Shown: in pieces, positions 1 through 9,814 of the stretch
How positions within the stretch are numbered: the stretch's first letter is position 1
Layout: each line of letters begins with the position of its first letter
Origin: Acanthaster planci
Lineage: Eukaryota; Echinodermata; Asteroidea; Valvatida; Acanthasteridae
Reading direction: 5' to 3'
Assembly: GCF_001949145.1 (NCBI RefSeq)
Contig: NW_019091375.1
Coordinates: forward strand, 2,517,983 to 2,553,141
Length of the DNA stretch: 35,159 bases
Translations under genes and position numbers: made by a program
The notes under the pieces: generated by a model
Told to the model about the DNA's origin: nothing
Database searches by the model: none
What the model saw: only the letters and a program-made list of their open reading frames with translations

Positions 1-1091
1 GGGTAAAGGTGTTATGCAGAGAAATCTTTCTTTATATTCTGCTCTTAACTTTTCCACACGTTTTTGGCGATCATGCATGTGACTTTTTTCTCATGGACTT
101 AAATCCACTATTTGAAGCAGGAAAATATCTGTTGAACGCCACGGTTATGCATGAGAGAAGTCCCGTGGCAACCGACAAAACGCAGTCAGTGAAGAAAAAA
201 ATATATTGCAAACAAAGGTGAAATGTCACACTAAATAGCGCCCACTTTAGCCGGACTTTTTCCATTGTAAGGTTTTCTTTTTGTCTGAAATTTGAATGTT
301 CCAATAATTGGTACCAGGAGATATCCCCAACCACGCATTCACAATATACAGAAAACCAAATGGGAACCAGCGCAGCACATGCAACCCACACGAGCGATAC
401 CAGCGGACTCTCGGGATACAGAAGCTCGCAAGAGTTGCAAAAATGCAGGAATCAATCTGGCATTTGTGACTGATCTCGGAGAGTGCAGGATCAGACCTGG
501 AACAGATCCTTCTCGAAAATGGAAAGAGAAAATATAGGCCTATAGGATCAAATCAGGTTTACCCTAGCCATCGATCCCCATTGAAATGATCCTCACTGCG
601 AAATACACCGATTGCGCACGATGAGACCATGTACAACCTTTCGGATTCGTCGAGCGCCACGGAGTTCAGTAAACATCAGCGAGAGCTGAGAGTTTAAAAC
701 TAGTCAGCAACAAATACCCCCCCCCCGAACACCGATGAAGGACCCCAAATGACACGAGGCTTCATAACACTTCTTGCTGGCTCATTAAGACGGGCTAATA
801 GGGCAGAATATGTCAGTGTGAGTGGACACCACCAAGAAATTGCATACGCAGCTACACTAGCTATGCCCGGTAATGCACTATAATAACAAAAAATCCCCAA
901 ATATGGAGAGACTGAGGTTTCCATCCTGGCAGAATCTTTCCAGAAGTCAACATGGGAAGTGGACTGGAAAAAACAAGCAAACAGGAAATCAACCAAGCGT
1001 GGATGAATGCAAGAGGACAAAAGGCAAGGTCAAGAAAGCTCCAGGCTGGAAAAAAAGGGCAAGGGTAAAACTAAAGGGGTCTGGACGCAAA
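1..1091. other. Non-coding stretch left of the RT remnant
   Basis: I see no convincing gene here. Open frames are short, overlap on both strands and match no family I recognise. A run of ten C is present near 716-726. Nothing in this stretch resembles the missing C-terminal BCAT exons on the minus strand. The last part (about 1000-1091) is in frame with the RT-like remnant that follows and may be its degenerate, lysine-rich N-terminal extension. Confidence 0.5.
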
Positions 1092-1530
1092 CTTCTTTCC
1101 AAGGGTCTGAAGTTCTGTCCCATTCACCCCACAGTGAACCGGGTAGAACTCAGCCAAGTTCTCACTGAATACTTCCGCAGGATACGACTTAAAGGATTTT
1201 TCTTTGTCTCTGCTCCGTGCGACCAGGAGCCACCCCGTGTCAAAAGCACCTGGGTACCCCCTTGAGAATCGTGTACCGGCCCTTGAGACCTATGCACCGG
1301 CTGTTCATTCACAAGTGAATGACCCTGATCATTTTCGTCACAGTCCTCATGATAATCTTTCTCCAGGGATGAGCGTTCAGCACGTCCTTCGCTCCCGCAA
1401 TGACATCATCATCAAGCTGGCGGATAAAGGTTCGGCTATGGTAATTATGGACCGACATGTCGCAACAGCAATACATTGATGAAGCCCATCACCAACTGAA
1501 CAATCATACTTACTACATGTATATCTCCCT
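1092..1530 (+). pseudogene. Penelope-like element reverse transcriptase, N-terminal fragment, frameshifted
   Basis: Three reading frames in succession spell conserved N-terminal landmarks of Penelope-like element (PLE) reverse transcriptases. About 1092-1205 reads LLSKGLKFCP followed by an R-x-EL / RRIRLK stretch. About 1346-1476 (next frame) reads NDIIIKLADKGSAMVIMDR, the hallmark 'IIKPADKG' block with P replaced by L. About 1469-1525 (third frame) reads YIDEAHHQLNNHTYY. The order and spacing are those of the family, but at least two frameshifts separate the blocks. The catalytic palm motif (YxDD) and the GIY-YIG endonuclease are absent, so this is a dead 5' fragment. The family call rests on remembered motif patterns and is fairly secure; the element subtype is not determined. 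Confidence 0.8.
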
Positions 1531-1575
1531 CGATTGTGGTTCTGATGGAGACAGATTCTACTGGGATCAAACGTC

Positions 1576-1740
1576 AGTTCCTCCATATTTTGTGATTCAA
1601 ATTTGTATCAAGGCAGACACCAACAACCATCGTTTTGCCCGGGTGATTTCCATTTGCATGTAAACCCCGGTAATGGCTTATCCAATGAAAACAAGGGGGT
1701 TTTCGCCTCTGAAAAGAGGTCAAATACACGTACCTTTACC
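1576..1740 (+). repeat. Dispersed direct repeat, copy 1 (paired with 3005-3182)
   Basis: This segment aligns with 3005-3182. Shared blocks are CCTCCATAT, CAGAC(A/G)CCA, CGGGTGATT, CATGTAAA(C/T)CCCGGTAA, GCCTTATCCAATGAAAA-like and TTTTCGCCTCTGAAAA. The copy lacks the TATATAAAG box and the GGTTGACATTGGCCAATACA insert present in the second copy. No coding similarity continues into exon-like sequence beyond about 1745. It is either a dispersed repeat that was adopted as a promoter or a dead duplicate of the promoter region of the gene at 3225. Confidence 0.75.
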
Positions 1741-1745
1741 CACCG

Positions 1746-3000
1746 CTGCTGGTGCACTGCTAAATTAATACACAGGTTTGCTCGTACGCACGACGGGCGA
1801 GTCGTGTTTTGGTTGCGTCTCCTACAACTACATGTACGACTTCGAATTTTTATCAAATTGTGAAGAGCCATGCATAGCCAGTGTTCGACGTTCTAGCGGA
1901 TGTTGTAGTCTCACATGGAGACGCCTCATGGTTTATGCTGCCAGCATAGCACGCACAGCCTGCAACATAAATCGTTGAAAATACTTTTTCAGGATTTTTT
2001 TTTTTCGGGAGATATTATACCCCACAAGTATATTGACATATGTACACATGATATACACGATAAAGCCAACAGTGCTACATTTTGTTTTTAAAGTGATAGA
2101 ACGTCTTTTATGCAACATCATCATTTAGTATCCACAGAAGCCAGTACTGGTCGTTGATTATCATGAAGCAATTTTTATTAATACCATTTAACTCCTGTTC
2201 ATTCTATACTATTCAAATCCAACTCGACTTTCGGTTACGTAATGACTTGTGACGGAACAAAATCACACCGTGAATCAAAGTTGTTGAATCTTGCTTCAAC
2301 AAAAAAAAAGTTACAGGCTGTAAGCATCAGGATGGCCTTTAGTTCAGTGATGGCTTCACCTTTACGTGTTTCAATTTCGGGGAAAACTCCGGATGCAAGT
2401 ATATGTTTTTTTTTTGTTTTGTTTTTTTAAGGAAAGGAGGAAATCAACGAATTTCACTGCTCGAAAAAGGCAGACAGCCAACATGCCCTACTCCTTCCCG
2501 AGGTCAGGCAAACACAATTTGAGCGAAATGAAGTATGATTTCAATACCTTTTAATCTATTGTGTGGTAATGTCTGACCCCAGGAGGGGGTACGGCGAGGT
2601 TGGCAGGCTTGAAAAGGCCACTGCTGCATTGCATGACTGAATAACAAAAGAATCACATGAGGCGTCTCCTTTCCACCACAAAAGATGAAGCGGCGTTCAG
2701 TTTCCAGCCCTAAACAAGTAGCAGAAACCTCTCTTGCGATGATCTCGAAGACCTGTTTTCATTCAATACCCACGTGTGTGTCTCTTCGCGAAACGGGGAC
2801 AACATGGTGAGAAAAGTTAACAGTGCTTCAACAACTGGATCTTAGGGAAGTAACAGCAATCCATCAGTTGTTGCATTACTTGTGAGTTAATCAAAACCCC
2901 AAGTTTTATTTCTTATTTTACATATTATTTTATAATATACATGTATTTATGGACCAGCAAAATTTGGTCATCCGTGCATATGATATCCGCCCTTTGGGCC
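1746..3000. other. Intergenic AT-rich sequence
   Basis: No gene is recognised. The stretch has poly-T and poly-A tracts (about 1990-2007 and 2403-2430) and short ORFs without family features. Both strands were read for BCAT C-terminal exons and none was found. Confidence 0.45.
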
Positions 3001-3004
3001 TGTG

Positions 3005-3182
3005 AGTGACCTCCATATCTATATAAAGTCAGACGCCACCGACAAACGTTCTGCTCGGGTGATTACATACGACGTTTCCATTCACATGTAAATCCCGGTA
3101 AATGCCTTATCCAATGAAAAGGGGTTGACATTGGCCAATACACAATTTCATTTTCGCCTCTGAAAATAGATCACATACATTA
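3005..3182 (+). repeat. Dispersed direct repeat, copy 2, overlapping the promoter of the type II membrane gene
   Basis: This is the second copy of the segment at 1576-1740, in the same orientation. It ends about 40 bp before the start codon at 3225, so it makes up essentially the whole core promoter and 5' leader. Differences from copy 1 include the TATA box and a short insert with a CCAAT-like GGCCAATA near 3132-3140. Confidence 0.75.
3020..3028 (+). promoter_or_regulatory. TATA box (TATATAAAG)
   Basis: TATATAAAG lies about 200 bp upstream of the ATG at 3225, correctly oriented. A start site about 30 bp downstream would give a leader of roughly 175 nt. The start site itself is inferred, not seen. 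Confidence 0.55.
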
Positions 3183-3224
3183 CCGGTGCAACCGACAGTG
3201 AATGGAACCCTTCCTAATTTCGAC

Positions 3225-3986
3225 ATGGCGACAACACGAGCTCTGGCAAATACATATGGTGCTTTTCTGATCCTGTTGGTAGTAATTTTCACAGCCTTAA
3301 ACTATTTCGATCTAAACAATGGCGTTGTAAGAGTCAGGTCAATTGAAGATCGGGTACCTTACCCGAATCGCTCTATTGGCGTTGTAGACGGAACCGATTT
3401 GGCTTTTACAAAGGGTCATACTCTCACCCTGACCGTCCGCATGGAAACCATACCGAAACTTCTGACACGTTTCTACTGTGACCTTTTACGATCTGCTGTT
3501 CTGTTTTGGTCGCCAAAGCTGGGTCGCATTAGTGTGATATTAAATAAGGAGTCGGAGTCAGATCATCTGTTTGCTCTTAGATTGCGAGGACGAGAACGAG
3601 AACTTGGCCTCAAATTTGACTTCTTCTACGAGCCTCTCCCCAACGACACAACCATCCTGAAAAAGGGACGTGTCCCTACAGGGTATACCCGTCAACTGTG
3701 GAGTAGTTTCTGGATGGATGTGTTCATCGACGCGTCGATCGTTGCCTGGGCTGACACGGATGCCATATTTATAACGCCCGTAACGCCTGAAAACATCTTC
3801 AACGGTCAGAGATTACGGGTAGTCGCTTTTACCGACTGGAGGAGGCCAAAAACTTGTGGATGGTACAGGACAACACAAAGTGCACTTGGCAGAAAGATGG
3901 TGGCGGACTTCATGACGTATTTCCCCACCTACGTCTGGAGAGATACTATAACCAACTGCAGGAATTTTGTCCTGAAGCAGATGAAA
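3225..3986 (+). CDS. Type II membrane glycosyltransferase-like protein, exon 1 (residues 1-254)
   Basis: I do not recognise a named orthologue. A short cytosolic tail (MATTRALANTYG) is followed by one hydrophobic segment at about residues 12-29, the signal-anchor layout of Golgi glycosyltransferases. A DTD motif at residues 177-179, in the context VAWADTDAIF, resembles the metal/nucleotide-sugar-binding DxD of GT-A enzymes. Sequons NRS (48-50) and NDT (140-142) would be luminal. The ATG at 3225 (GACATGG context) is preferred over an in-frame GTG 39 bp upstream. The exon ends at AAA|GTAAGC, phase 0. Read-through would give a different 60-codon tail ending at 4130, with basic residues and no similarity to exon 2, so splicing is the better model. 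The frame is open throughout, which suggests a live gene. A sugar-transfer function is inferred from topology and the DxD motif only. Confidence 0.8.
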
Positions 3987-5362
3987 GTAAGCCATTGCTT
4001 TGACAAAAGTAAAATATGGACTACAGGCAACCCTGGGCTGAAGAGACAGAAAGGGAATTATCCAATGTTCCTTAAAGAACCCAACATTCCCAGAAGGAAA
4101 AAAAAGCAAATGGAGGGGTCTTCGTTTTAATGTCAATTGCACAAGTAGTCCCTTGTTTTAGTTCATTATTTTTTGCACTTGAATCGCGTCTAGAATTGAG
4201 AGGAAAAAAAAGTCAACAGCCCCAATCCAGTATACACCACCATCCAAACACAGAACGATAATGCTTGGATATATTTGGATTTGTGCACGATATAGTTAGT
4301 AAAATGGACAGGTCTTTACTTTCAAAACCGGAAGCGTTGCATATGGTTATTGCTGTTCCACAGATAGGTACAGGTTTGGTTCTAGGACATGAGGAGCTAA
4401 TCAACACGCTGAGCAAAGCTAGTTCCAATCCATTCAGACGTCAAAAGCCAGCAATGCAGAGTTTTTTATACATACAGACGAGCATCATAATATTTGATTC
4501 GTAAATATCCGACACTGATGCCAAATTTTCGTTTATGTTCTGTGCTAGTTTTGTGTCCGAATGTCCACCGATGTCCCAAACCCCAACAAACACAATACAT
4601 GACCACTAACGATAAACAATGGGTTGTATGATTAAAAAATAACAAATGCTACGAAATTCAAGCAAACAGCAAAAGCATTTACTGAGAGGAAAAAGCATTA
4701 ACAATAAGCAATTGCTTGAATTTGTATGAATAAAATGTTTCTCTAACTGTTCAGAATCTGCTTGTACCAATAGTAGCAAATGCTTAATACTTGTGGCTGA
4801 CTTCACAGCCGAACGGTTTTGCACAATAGGGCTTCCGTTGTCTAAACGTACACACACACAGTGCGGCACGGTGCTGTATCTTGAGACATCAGCATGGCAG
4901 ATAAGCACGATGGCAGTAATTTTGATCGCAAAAACCTTGAAGAAAAATTGCTCTGCCACTCTCAAATCGGTACAGCTGTCTGTATCTGGTTTCTTGAAAT
5001 TCCCTCCTTAAGGCATACAGCTTTTCCCTTCGAATGGCATTCATGAACGTTGCTATTTAGAACATTAGTAAATGCTCCTCGTTTGCAAGCCTGCCCTGAC
5101 CCAGTCTAGAAAAATGTCAAGTAAGTAAATATTCCAATTCTGTAGCACTTACTCGTTTTTAGTCATACAAAATGAAGCAACTGCTTATTGTCAAGCACAA
5201 ACTTAAAGAGTAAAAAGTAAATACTTTTACTTTTTAGCAACTGCACTAAAGTAAAAGCGTTTGCTTCATTATTATTCATACAAACACGAGTGAATGCTTC
5301 ACAAATGGTAGTAAAAGCAAATGCTACACTTATTCATACGACCAAATATTTCTCCCCTTCAG
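3987..5362 (+). other. Intron of the type II membrane gene
   Basis: The boundaries are GTAAGC at 3987 and a pyrimidine-rich TTTCTCCCCTTCAG at 5349-5362, phase 0/0. The intron holds several inverted or related modules built from GTATGAATAA and GAAGCA(A)NTGCTT. The clearest is a fold-back at about 5163-5283. No coding sequence on either strand is convincing. Confidence 0.75.
5163..5283. repeat. Fold-back (MITE-like) repeat inside the intron
   Basis: The left arm TCATACAAAATGAAGCAACT is the inverse of the right arm around 5262-5283 (GCTTCATTATTATTCATACA). The centre is a near-perfect hairpin, GTAAAAAGTAAA-TAC-TTTTACTTTTTA, at about 5213-5238. The GTATGAATAA/TTATTCATAC module recurs near 4727 and 5333, suggesting several related or nested copies in this intron. 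No transposase is present. Confidence 0.6.
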
Positions 5363-5914
5363 GTAAATAGCTTTGCGGAGGCCTTTCGAAAACTGGGAAT
5401 CGGCATTAGTCCTGTTAACATCATCATGAACTACGCCTACTACTTTGAACACGATCGTTATGACTGGCATCTAGACGTCAGTAACAATTTGAAAGGCTAT
5501 AATGCTAAGTATGTACCGCGTGGATTTGAAATCCAGCCCAATGAGACTGTGTCGGAGGTACACGTCACCGTACACGACGGCTACTTCAAGCTATCTCCAC
5601 ACCCTTTGCTGCAAGGATACTGCATCGCCAAACGGTACACCGGTCAGCTACCCGTGGGCTGCAAACAGTTTGAAAACACCACCAATTTTTTCCTGTTCGA
5701 GTTCGAGACCAAGCCATATGTGGGTCACATGAAGGCGTGGTGTTCGCCAGGCGCAGGCCGCGAAAGCTGCGCCCAACGTATAGAGGCCCACTACAACAAC
5801 ACTTTGAAGTATTACAATGCCGGGAATGACCTGAATTTGAAACGGGTTGGCGATATTGAGGAAGCAGCAAGACAGGAGAACATTTCCTGCCCGAACGTAT
5901 TCAACTTCGGCTAA
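5363..5914 (+). CDS. Type II membrane glycosyltransferase-like protein, exon 2 (residues 255-437, C terminus)
   Basis: The exon starts after the AG at 5361-5362 in phase 0, joining ...FVLKQMK to VNSFAEAFRKLG, and ends with TAA at 5912-5914. The segment is the C-terminal half of the predicted luminal domain. It contains sequons NET, NTT, NNT and NIS and at least five cysteines, including GYC, VGC, AWC, ESC and ISC, as expected of a secreted or luminal disulfide-bonded domain. The motif YYFEHDRYDWHLDV is rich in D/H and could be catalytic or metal-binding; that is inference. No frameshift or stop interrupts it. Full-length product is 437 aa. I cannot assign a CAZy family from memory. Confidence 0.8.
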   Translation, partial: VNSFAEAFRKLGIGISPVNIIMNYAYYFEHDRYDWHLDVSNNLKGYNAKYVPRGFEIQPNETVSEVHVTVHDGYFKLSPHPLLQGYCIAKRYTGQLPVGCKQFENTTNFFLFEFETKPYVGHMKAWCSPGAGRESCAQRIEAHYNNTLKYYNAGNDLNLKRVGDIEEAARQENISCPNVFNFG

Positions 5915-6300
5915 AGTTGGACGGGTGCAATACTTGGAGATCACTGTTTTAAGAGCAAACTGCGCCACCAGAACAGTGAATGTGAATCGGGGTCGTCAAA
6001 AGATGGGTTTTCATACAGGGTCAGAGAGAATGCCAAAATGTACGACACATTTGGTTACCTTCCAGCATGCATTACGGTATCACAGATGTGTCCGTTAACA
6101 TGTCAGCATTACCCGATTATTCGGTATCACTTTAGAATCGAAGGCGCCAGTATCACATCTTCAGTTATATCAAAATGGGAAGTTAATCGTGCATTTTCAG
6201 TTGAAAATTGTATTTCCTCACTTCTATATCGGTCTTGCCTTAATATGTCTCATCATCGTTGGATAAAACTATATCAATAAAATGCATCGCACTTTGTGTG
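5915..6300 (+). other. 3' UTR of the type II membrane gene
   Basis: The interval runs from the stop codon to just beyond a canonical poly(A) signal, with no continuing coding potential. The cleavage site is inferred to lie about 15-25 nt after the signal. Confidence 0.6.
6276..6281 (+). terminator. Poly(A) signal AATAAA
   Basis: AATAAA lies 362 bp after the stop at 5914 and is followed by a GU-rich stretch (ACTTTGTGTGGTC) at about 6290-6302, the usual downstream element. It closes the gene at 3225-5914. Confidence 0.65.
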
Positions 6301-6483
6301 GTCAATCTTCAGCCTATATCTTGCACCATAAGCACTCGCTGCCCAACACGAACCATGAACTCTATCTGGGACAGCAAGCCAGTGCAATCACTCTCAGTGG
6401 CGTCATCCACAAAGTCGGCCATATTGACCAATTTTATTTAGGAAAACTGAGAATAAAAATAAAAGCCTTAAACAAAAAAATGA

Positions 6484-6572
6484 TCAAAGATTAATTTCAT
6501 TCACGATGACGAATACAAATGACAGCTATGAACAAAATCCATTAAAGATTAATTTTATTTACGATGATGAAT
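6484..6572 (+). repeat. Short direct duplication (about 35-bp unit, 57-bp spacing)
   Basis: AAAGATTAATTTCATTCACGATGACGAATA is followed 57 bp later by a copy with a few substitutions (AAAGATTAATTTTATTTACG, then ATGATGAATA). It is a local duplication of unknown role. Confidence 0.65.
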
Positions 6573-8219
6573 AATTTAAAATGTGTGATTTACATTATCT
6601 AAATGTTGTAAGCAACATTAAAACAACTCAAATTGAGGCAAATGAACCAAAATAGTCTGGTACCATTCCATTTACGAGATTTCATTGAATGAGACAGATT
6701 CAGGGAATGTCATCAAATATGACTTGCCAGTGAATAAGGCCAACTGGAAAGCCAGATTTCCAATGCAGTCACGTCAGACGTCACCTCAGAGAGCAGCGAT
6801 TTCACTGTTTGTGCGCAGGGCTACACTACCGGTGAGCTACGTAGCAATACGGCGACTTGTCCAATCAAAATGGCAAAATATATATAGCCTATGTGGGCAC
6901 ATCATACTCCTGCACGACAGGAAGAAGTGCGTTATGACTCCCAAAAATGTCTGGCGATCTGTTTACATTTGTAACATTTTTCGGAAACGTTTTCTCTCAC
7001 GTTGGTTGTACAAAACGAAAGTACCGTCGGTGTTGTCCACAGACCTCGGAGAATCCGGTTAAAAATATATATATCACCTGCCGGTTTCGAAGAGGTCTCA
7101 GTGAGCGCGAAGCGCGAAACCGAGCAGCATAGGGTCCAGGACCCGCTCAAGAGCCTTGGAAAATTTAGAATTCTCGAAATGTATGTGGCCCAATCTAAGC
7201 CACTTTTTTTTACCACTTTGGCCACTTTCGAGGGGAATTTTCTTACTAGATCTACACGCATTTACAGTTTAAAATGAACAATCCAATCATACTTCAATTA
7301 ATTCCTTTTAGTATCTTAATAAGCATCTTATTGTAAAGATTGATGGTTTTATTTCTGTACGTAGGGTTTGACAAGAAAATTGCTGGAACTAAAACATTAA
7401 CCCAGGTTGGCTGTACTTTATTTATCAAGCTCCATGCTGACAGTGTCATGCCAGGCGCAAAGCAGCTGCTTACAGCTCACGAGGCAGCCCAAGATCGTAT
7501 GCCAAATTTTCAGTCCCGTTTAAAGTCTTAATTTTAAATGATACAAATAGTATCTAAGGGTAGGCCCACAAGCCAACAGAACAAAATTCTTTAATTAAAA
7601 AAAAACAAAGAAAAGACATAGATTTTCATTCAACCTTTCAGAAGAAGCATGTAACCACTGTGGGGCATCCAGGTTGACTTAGGCCTAAATATACATCTAA
7701 CATGCGTTTAGAGGGCAAGTTGCTTTCCTGTTTGAGTGATTTCTAGTCTACGGAGGTCTAAAAACGTCTTTACAATCCGCTTCAAGTTTTTGCTCACCGC
7801 AAAACAGTGGGGCTGGGGTATGATTCAATAGCCCATCCCCCACCTCAAGGAGTAGGGGTGGGGGTTATACCCGCATTCCCCATGGTAAAATTTAAGAAAA
7901 CGAAAAAACAAATACAGTAATCAACACAACATTCATCAATGGACCAATCCATCAGCTATCGACAAATCAATCTATTCATCCTCCATCATGCACTCCATTT
8001 TCAATCCACAAACAGTCTTCCGTCATCTAATCAACAAAACGAGTATTCCATCACCCATCACAAGTCAATTTATCATATCCATCCAATATCAGTCAGCATA
8101 AAAACTAACCAATCCAAAATTGCCCAATCATCATAAGCAGTGCATAAACGGTCCTAATGTCGCGAATTCGAACCGTGTTACCAAAAGACACCAAAGTCGA
8201 AAATGGCGCACGAACTTAC
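6573..8219. other. Long stretch with no recognised gene
   Basis: A CCAAT-type motif (TGTCCAATCA, about 6859-6868) followed by TATATATAG (about 6880-6888) could be promoter-like, but no gene model follows. About 7060-7270 contains a GAGCGCGAAGCGCGAA palindrome in a context that looks like an interspersed repeat. The minus strand was read specifically for BCAT exons after 8220 (an FGSGTA or HIPTME segment) without success. In the BCAT model this is part of an intron. Confidence 0.4.
7905..8135. other. Strand-asymmetric, G-depleted CAATCA-rich tract
   Basis: For about 230 bp the plus strand has almost no G and is made of imperfect repeats of CAATCA/CATCA/TCCA. The minus strand, sense for BCAT, is correspondingly C-poor and rich in T, G and A. 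It starts about 85 nt downstream of the donor at 8219. It looks like a degenerate simple repeat; an intronic role is speculative. Confidence 0.6.
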
Positions 8220-8288
8220 CCTTTTTTCCTGGACTGCTCTCATTACTTCCTTCATGGTGAACGTTCGCTCAGTAACTTTAAACTCTCC
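8220..8288 (-). CDS. BCAT exon 8 of those found (residues about 301-323)
   Basis: The translation GEFKVTERTFTMKEVMRAVQ plus EKR matches the BCAT block that follows the LDLA-QW segment (GEFKVxERxxTMxxL in vertebrate BCAT1). The acceptor is TTTTGCAG at 8289-8296 and the donor is GTAAGT at 8214-8219, both on the minus strand. It is 69 bp, phase 0 at both ends. It is small but the match, frame and splice sites agree. The next coding block (family R-x-MFGSGTA and CxxC region) was not found downstream in the window. Confidence 0.85.
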
Positions 8289-9300
8289 CTGCAAAATTAC
8301 AGTCACGGGTATGCATTATCCTTTGCTGTGTCGGTCAAGAAGCCAATAAGTTGGTTAACATTTGCAACTCGCAACAGTTTATCTTAGACAATATGCAAAA
8401 AATAAAGGTGCAACTGCTTTTGCTTTGATAAAAAGATCTATCGAATCCGACATCTCCAAGTAGAAATCTGACTCTGGTCAGTATAGCTTGGTTCCAAACA
8501 ATCCAATGGCTACATGGGCCAATCCAATGAATTGATATGAAGTGACTTAATGTTGTAAGGACTACCGGTAGCTTTCATCTTGGTCATACGTGTACCTCCT
8601 TTTCCCTCAGAAACCTGTTGCACCTTGTACATGTTGTGGTCTTTAATAGTTTATCACCACATATACATGCCACAGGCTTTCTGCTCTTGCAATTCAGCTA
8701 CTCCACAAATCAAAGTGTTTTGTGCACTGCATGATGTGACAGTACAACCCAAAACGCATCAAGTCCCATTTCTATGTCAAAGGCTTGGCTGCATCTTTAT
8801 TCACTCCTCACTTGAACCTCTTTGTAAATTTTTGAATGGCAAAGAGCAAGTCCAGACTTTCTGTAAATGCAGTCAAGCTCATGGTCATACATGTATTCCG
8901 TTAAGGTTAAAGCAGACCAAGAACCTATTCAGGGAGAAGCAGGCCTACATTTTTTAAGGGCCCAAAATAATATTTGAGATATTTTCAACATACATAACCT
9001 TTCACAGCTTTTCGGCGCGGTTCAGCTAGATTGGGGTGGGGGGGGGGCTTTTTACAACTTCTAGGAAGTTATTACAGGTATTAACCGGTTCTAAAACATT
9101 GCCTTTTGTCATGCCAAAACAAATAAAACAAGCAAAAAAATGACATCCATTCATGTCTTACAAGTAAACTACAGTGGTGAAGTCTCAGCCCCGTGTACCA
9201 CTGTAGAACATCTCATTAGAACTGACTGAGCCCTTGTGTTGAGCAAAACACCTCTCACTAGGCATCATTACCAAATTAATACAGTATAATGCAAGTAAGT
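8289..9300. other. Intron between BCAT exons 7 and 8
   Basis: No other gene is recognised. A G-run (about 9034-9048) and AT-rich sequence are visible. Confidence 0.5.
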
Positions 9301-9553
9301 ATTAACCCGTGACTGGGAAATCCTCTTCACACTCCTCTCTTTCCAGGGGATTCATTTTCATTTCATAAAATGCGATGGACCTTTCCCATTGTGAGAAAAT
9401 ATTGTCATAGACTTTCCCCCAAGTGGGAATTAAAAAGAGTTGTCACAGAACTTTCTAACAAGGGGAAAAAAGTACCACACATTTTCCCACAAGTGGGAAA
9501 ATATTTCAAAGCCCTTTCACACAACTGGGAAATTATTTTCATGCCCTGTGAAA
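9300..9553. repeat. Degenerate tandem repeat, about 30-40-bp units
   Basis: About five units share CTTTCNCNCAAGTGGGAAAATA-like cores, for example CTTTCCCCCAAGTGGGAATT, TTTTCCCACAAGTGGGAAAA and CTTTCACACAACTGGGAAAT. Unit spacing is roughly 30-39 bp. The left part (9310-9375) aligns with 15298-15370, so the two loci belong to one repeat family. Its short open frame is a by-product of the repeats and not a protein I would call. Confidence 0.65.
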
Positions 9554-9728
9554 GGTGAAAGTGAATTCCTTTCACAAAATTGCCCCCTCCAATATACAGT
9601 GTTAACTTTAAAATGCGATATGCCTGGACGAATATTTCACAACATCATGTCATCAAGTGCTTCCAAGCAAACAAAACCACCACACAAACATTTCCACGGT
9701 TTCAAACGGTTTGGTTCACTGCACTCAC

Positions 9729-9814
9729 CCATTTGCGAGTCAGTTCAAGCAGGCTTTTCCTCGTGACGCCGGGCAGGATTGTTCCATCCAGCTCGGGGGT
9801 GATCAGCTCTTTTT
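9729..9814 (-). CDS. BCAT exon 7 (residues about 272-300)
   Basis: The translation after the split codon is [20 protein letters not shown] followed by SLLELTRKW. This is the family's 'ELxTPPLDGxILPGVTR' block, which lines the PLP phosphate and substrate site. The usual second P of TPPLDG is E here. The acceptor is CTCTTGTAG with a run of five A opening the exon; the donor GTGAGT is at 9723-9728. It is 86 bp, phase 1 in and 0 out, matching its neighbours. Confidence 0.92.

Noticed and set aside
261-300. Minus-strand string ENLTMEKVR resembling the BCAT 'ERxLTM' block
   Set aside because: The true GEFKVTERTFTM exon is at 8220-8288; the surrounding residues at 261-300 do not continue the family pattern.
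292-537. 81-codon open frame
   Set aside because: No homology pattern, no splice or promoter support, length within chance expectation.
3186-3224. In-frame 13-codon extension of the type II membrane protein beginning with GTG
   Set aside because: Not a usual eukaryotic start, overlaps the repeat-derived leader, and the ATG at 3225 gives a standard short cytosolic tail before the membrane anchor.
3987-4130. Read-through of exon 1 to a stop at 4130
   Set aside because: A good GTAAGC donor precedes it, the extra residues become basic and low-complexity, and exon 2 continues the domain in the same phase.
6685-7062. 125-codon open frame near a CCAAT and TATA-like pair
   Set aside because: The product matches no family, and the TATA-like sequence lies inside rather than upstream of the frame.
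8580-8957. 125-codon open frame opposite BCAT
   Set aside because: No domain pattern, C-rich but without a zinc-finger spacing, and located within a BCAT intron with no gene signals.
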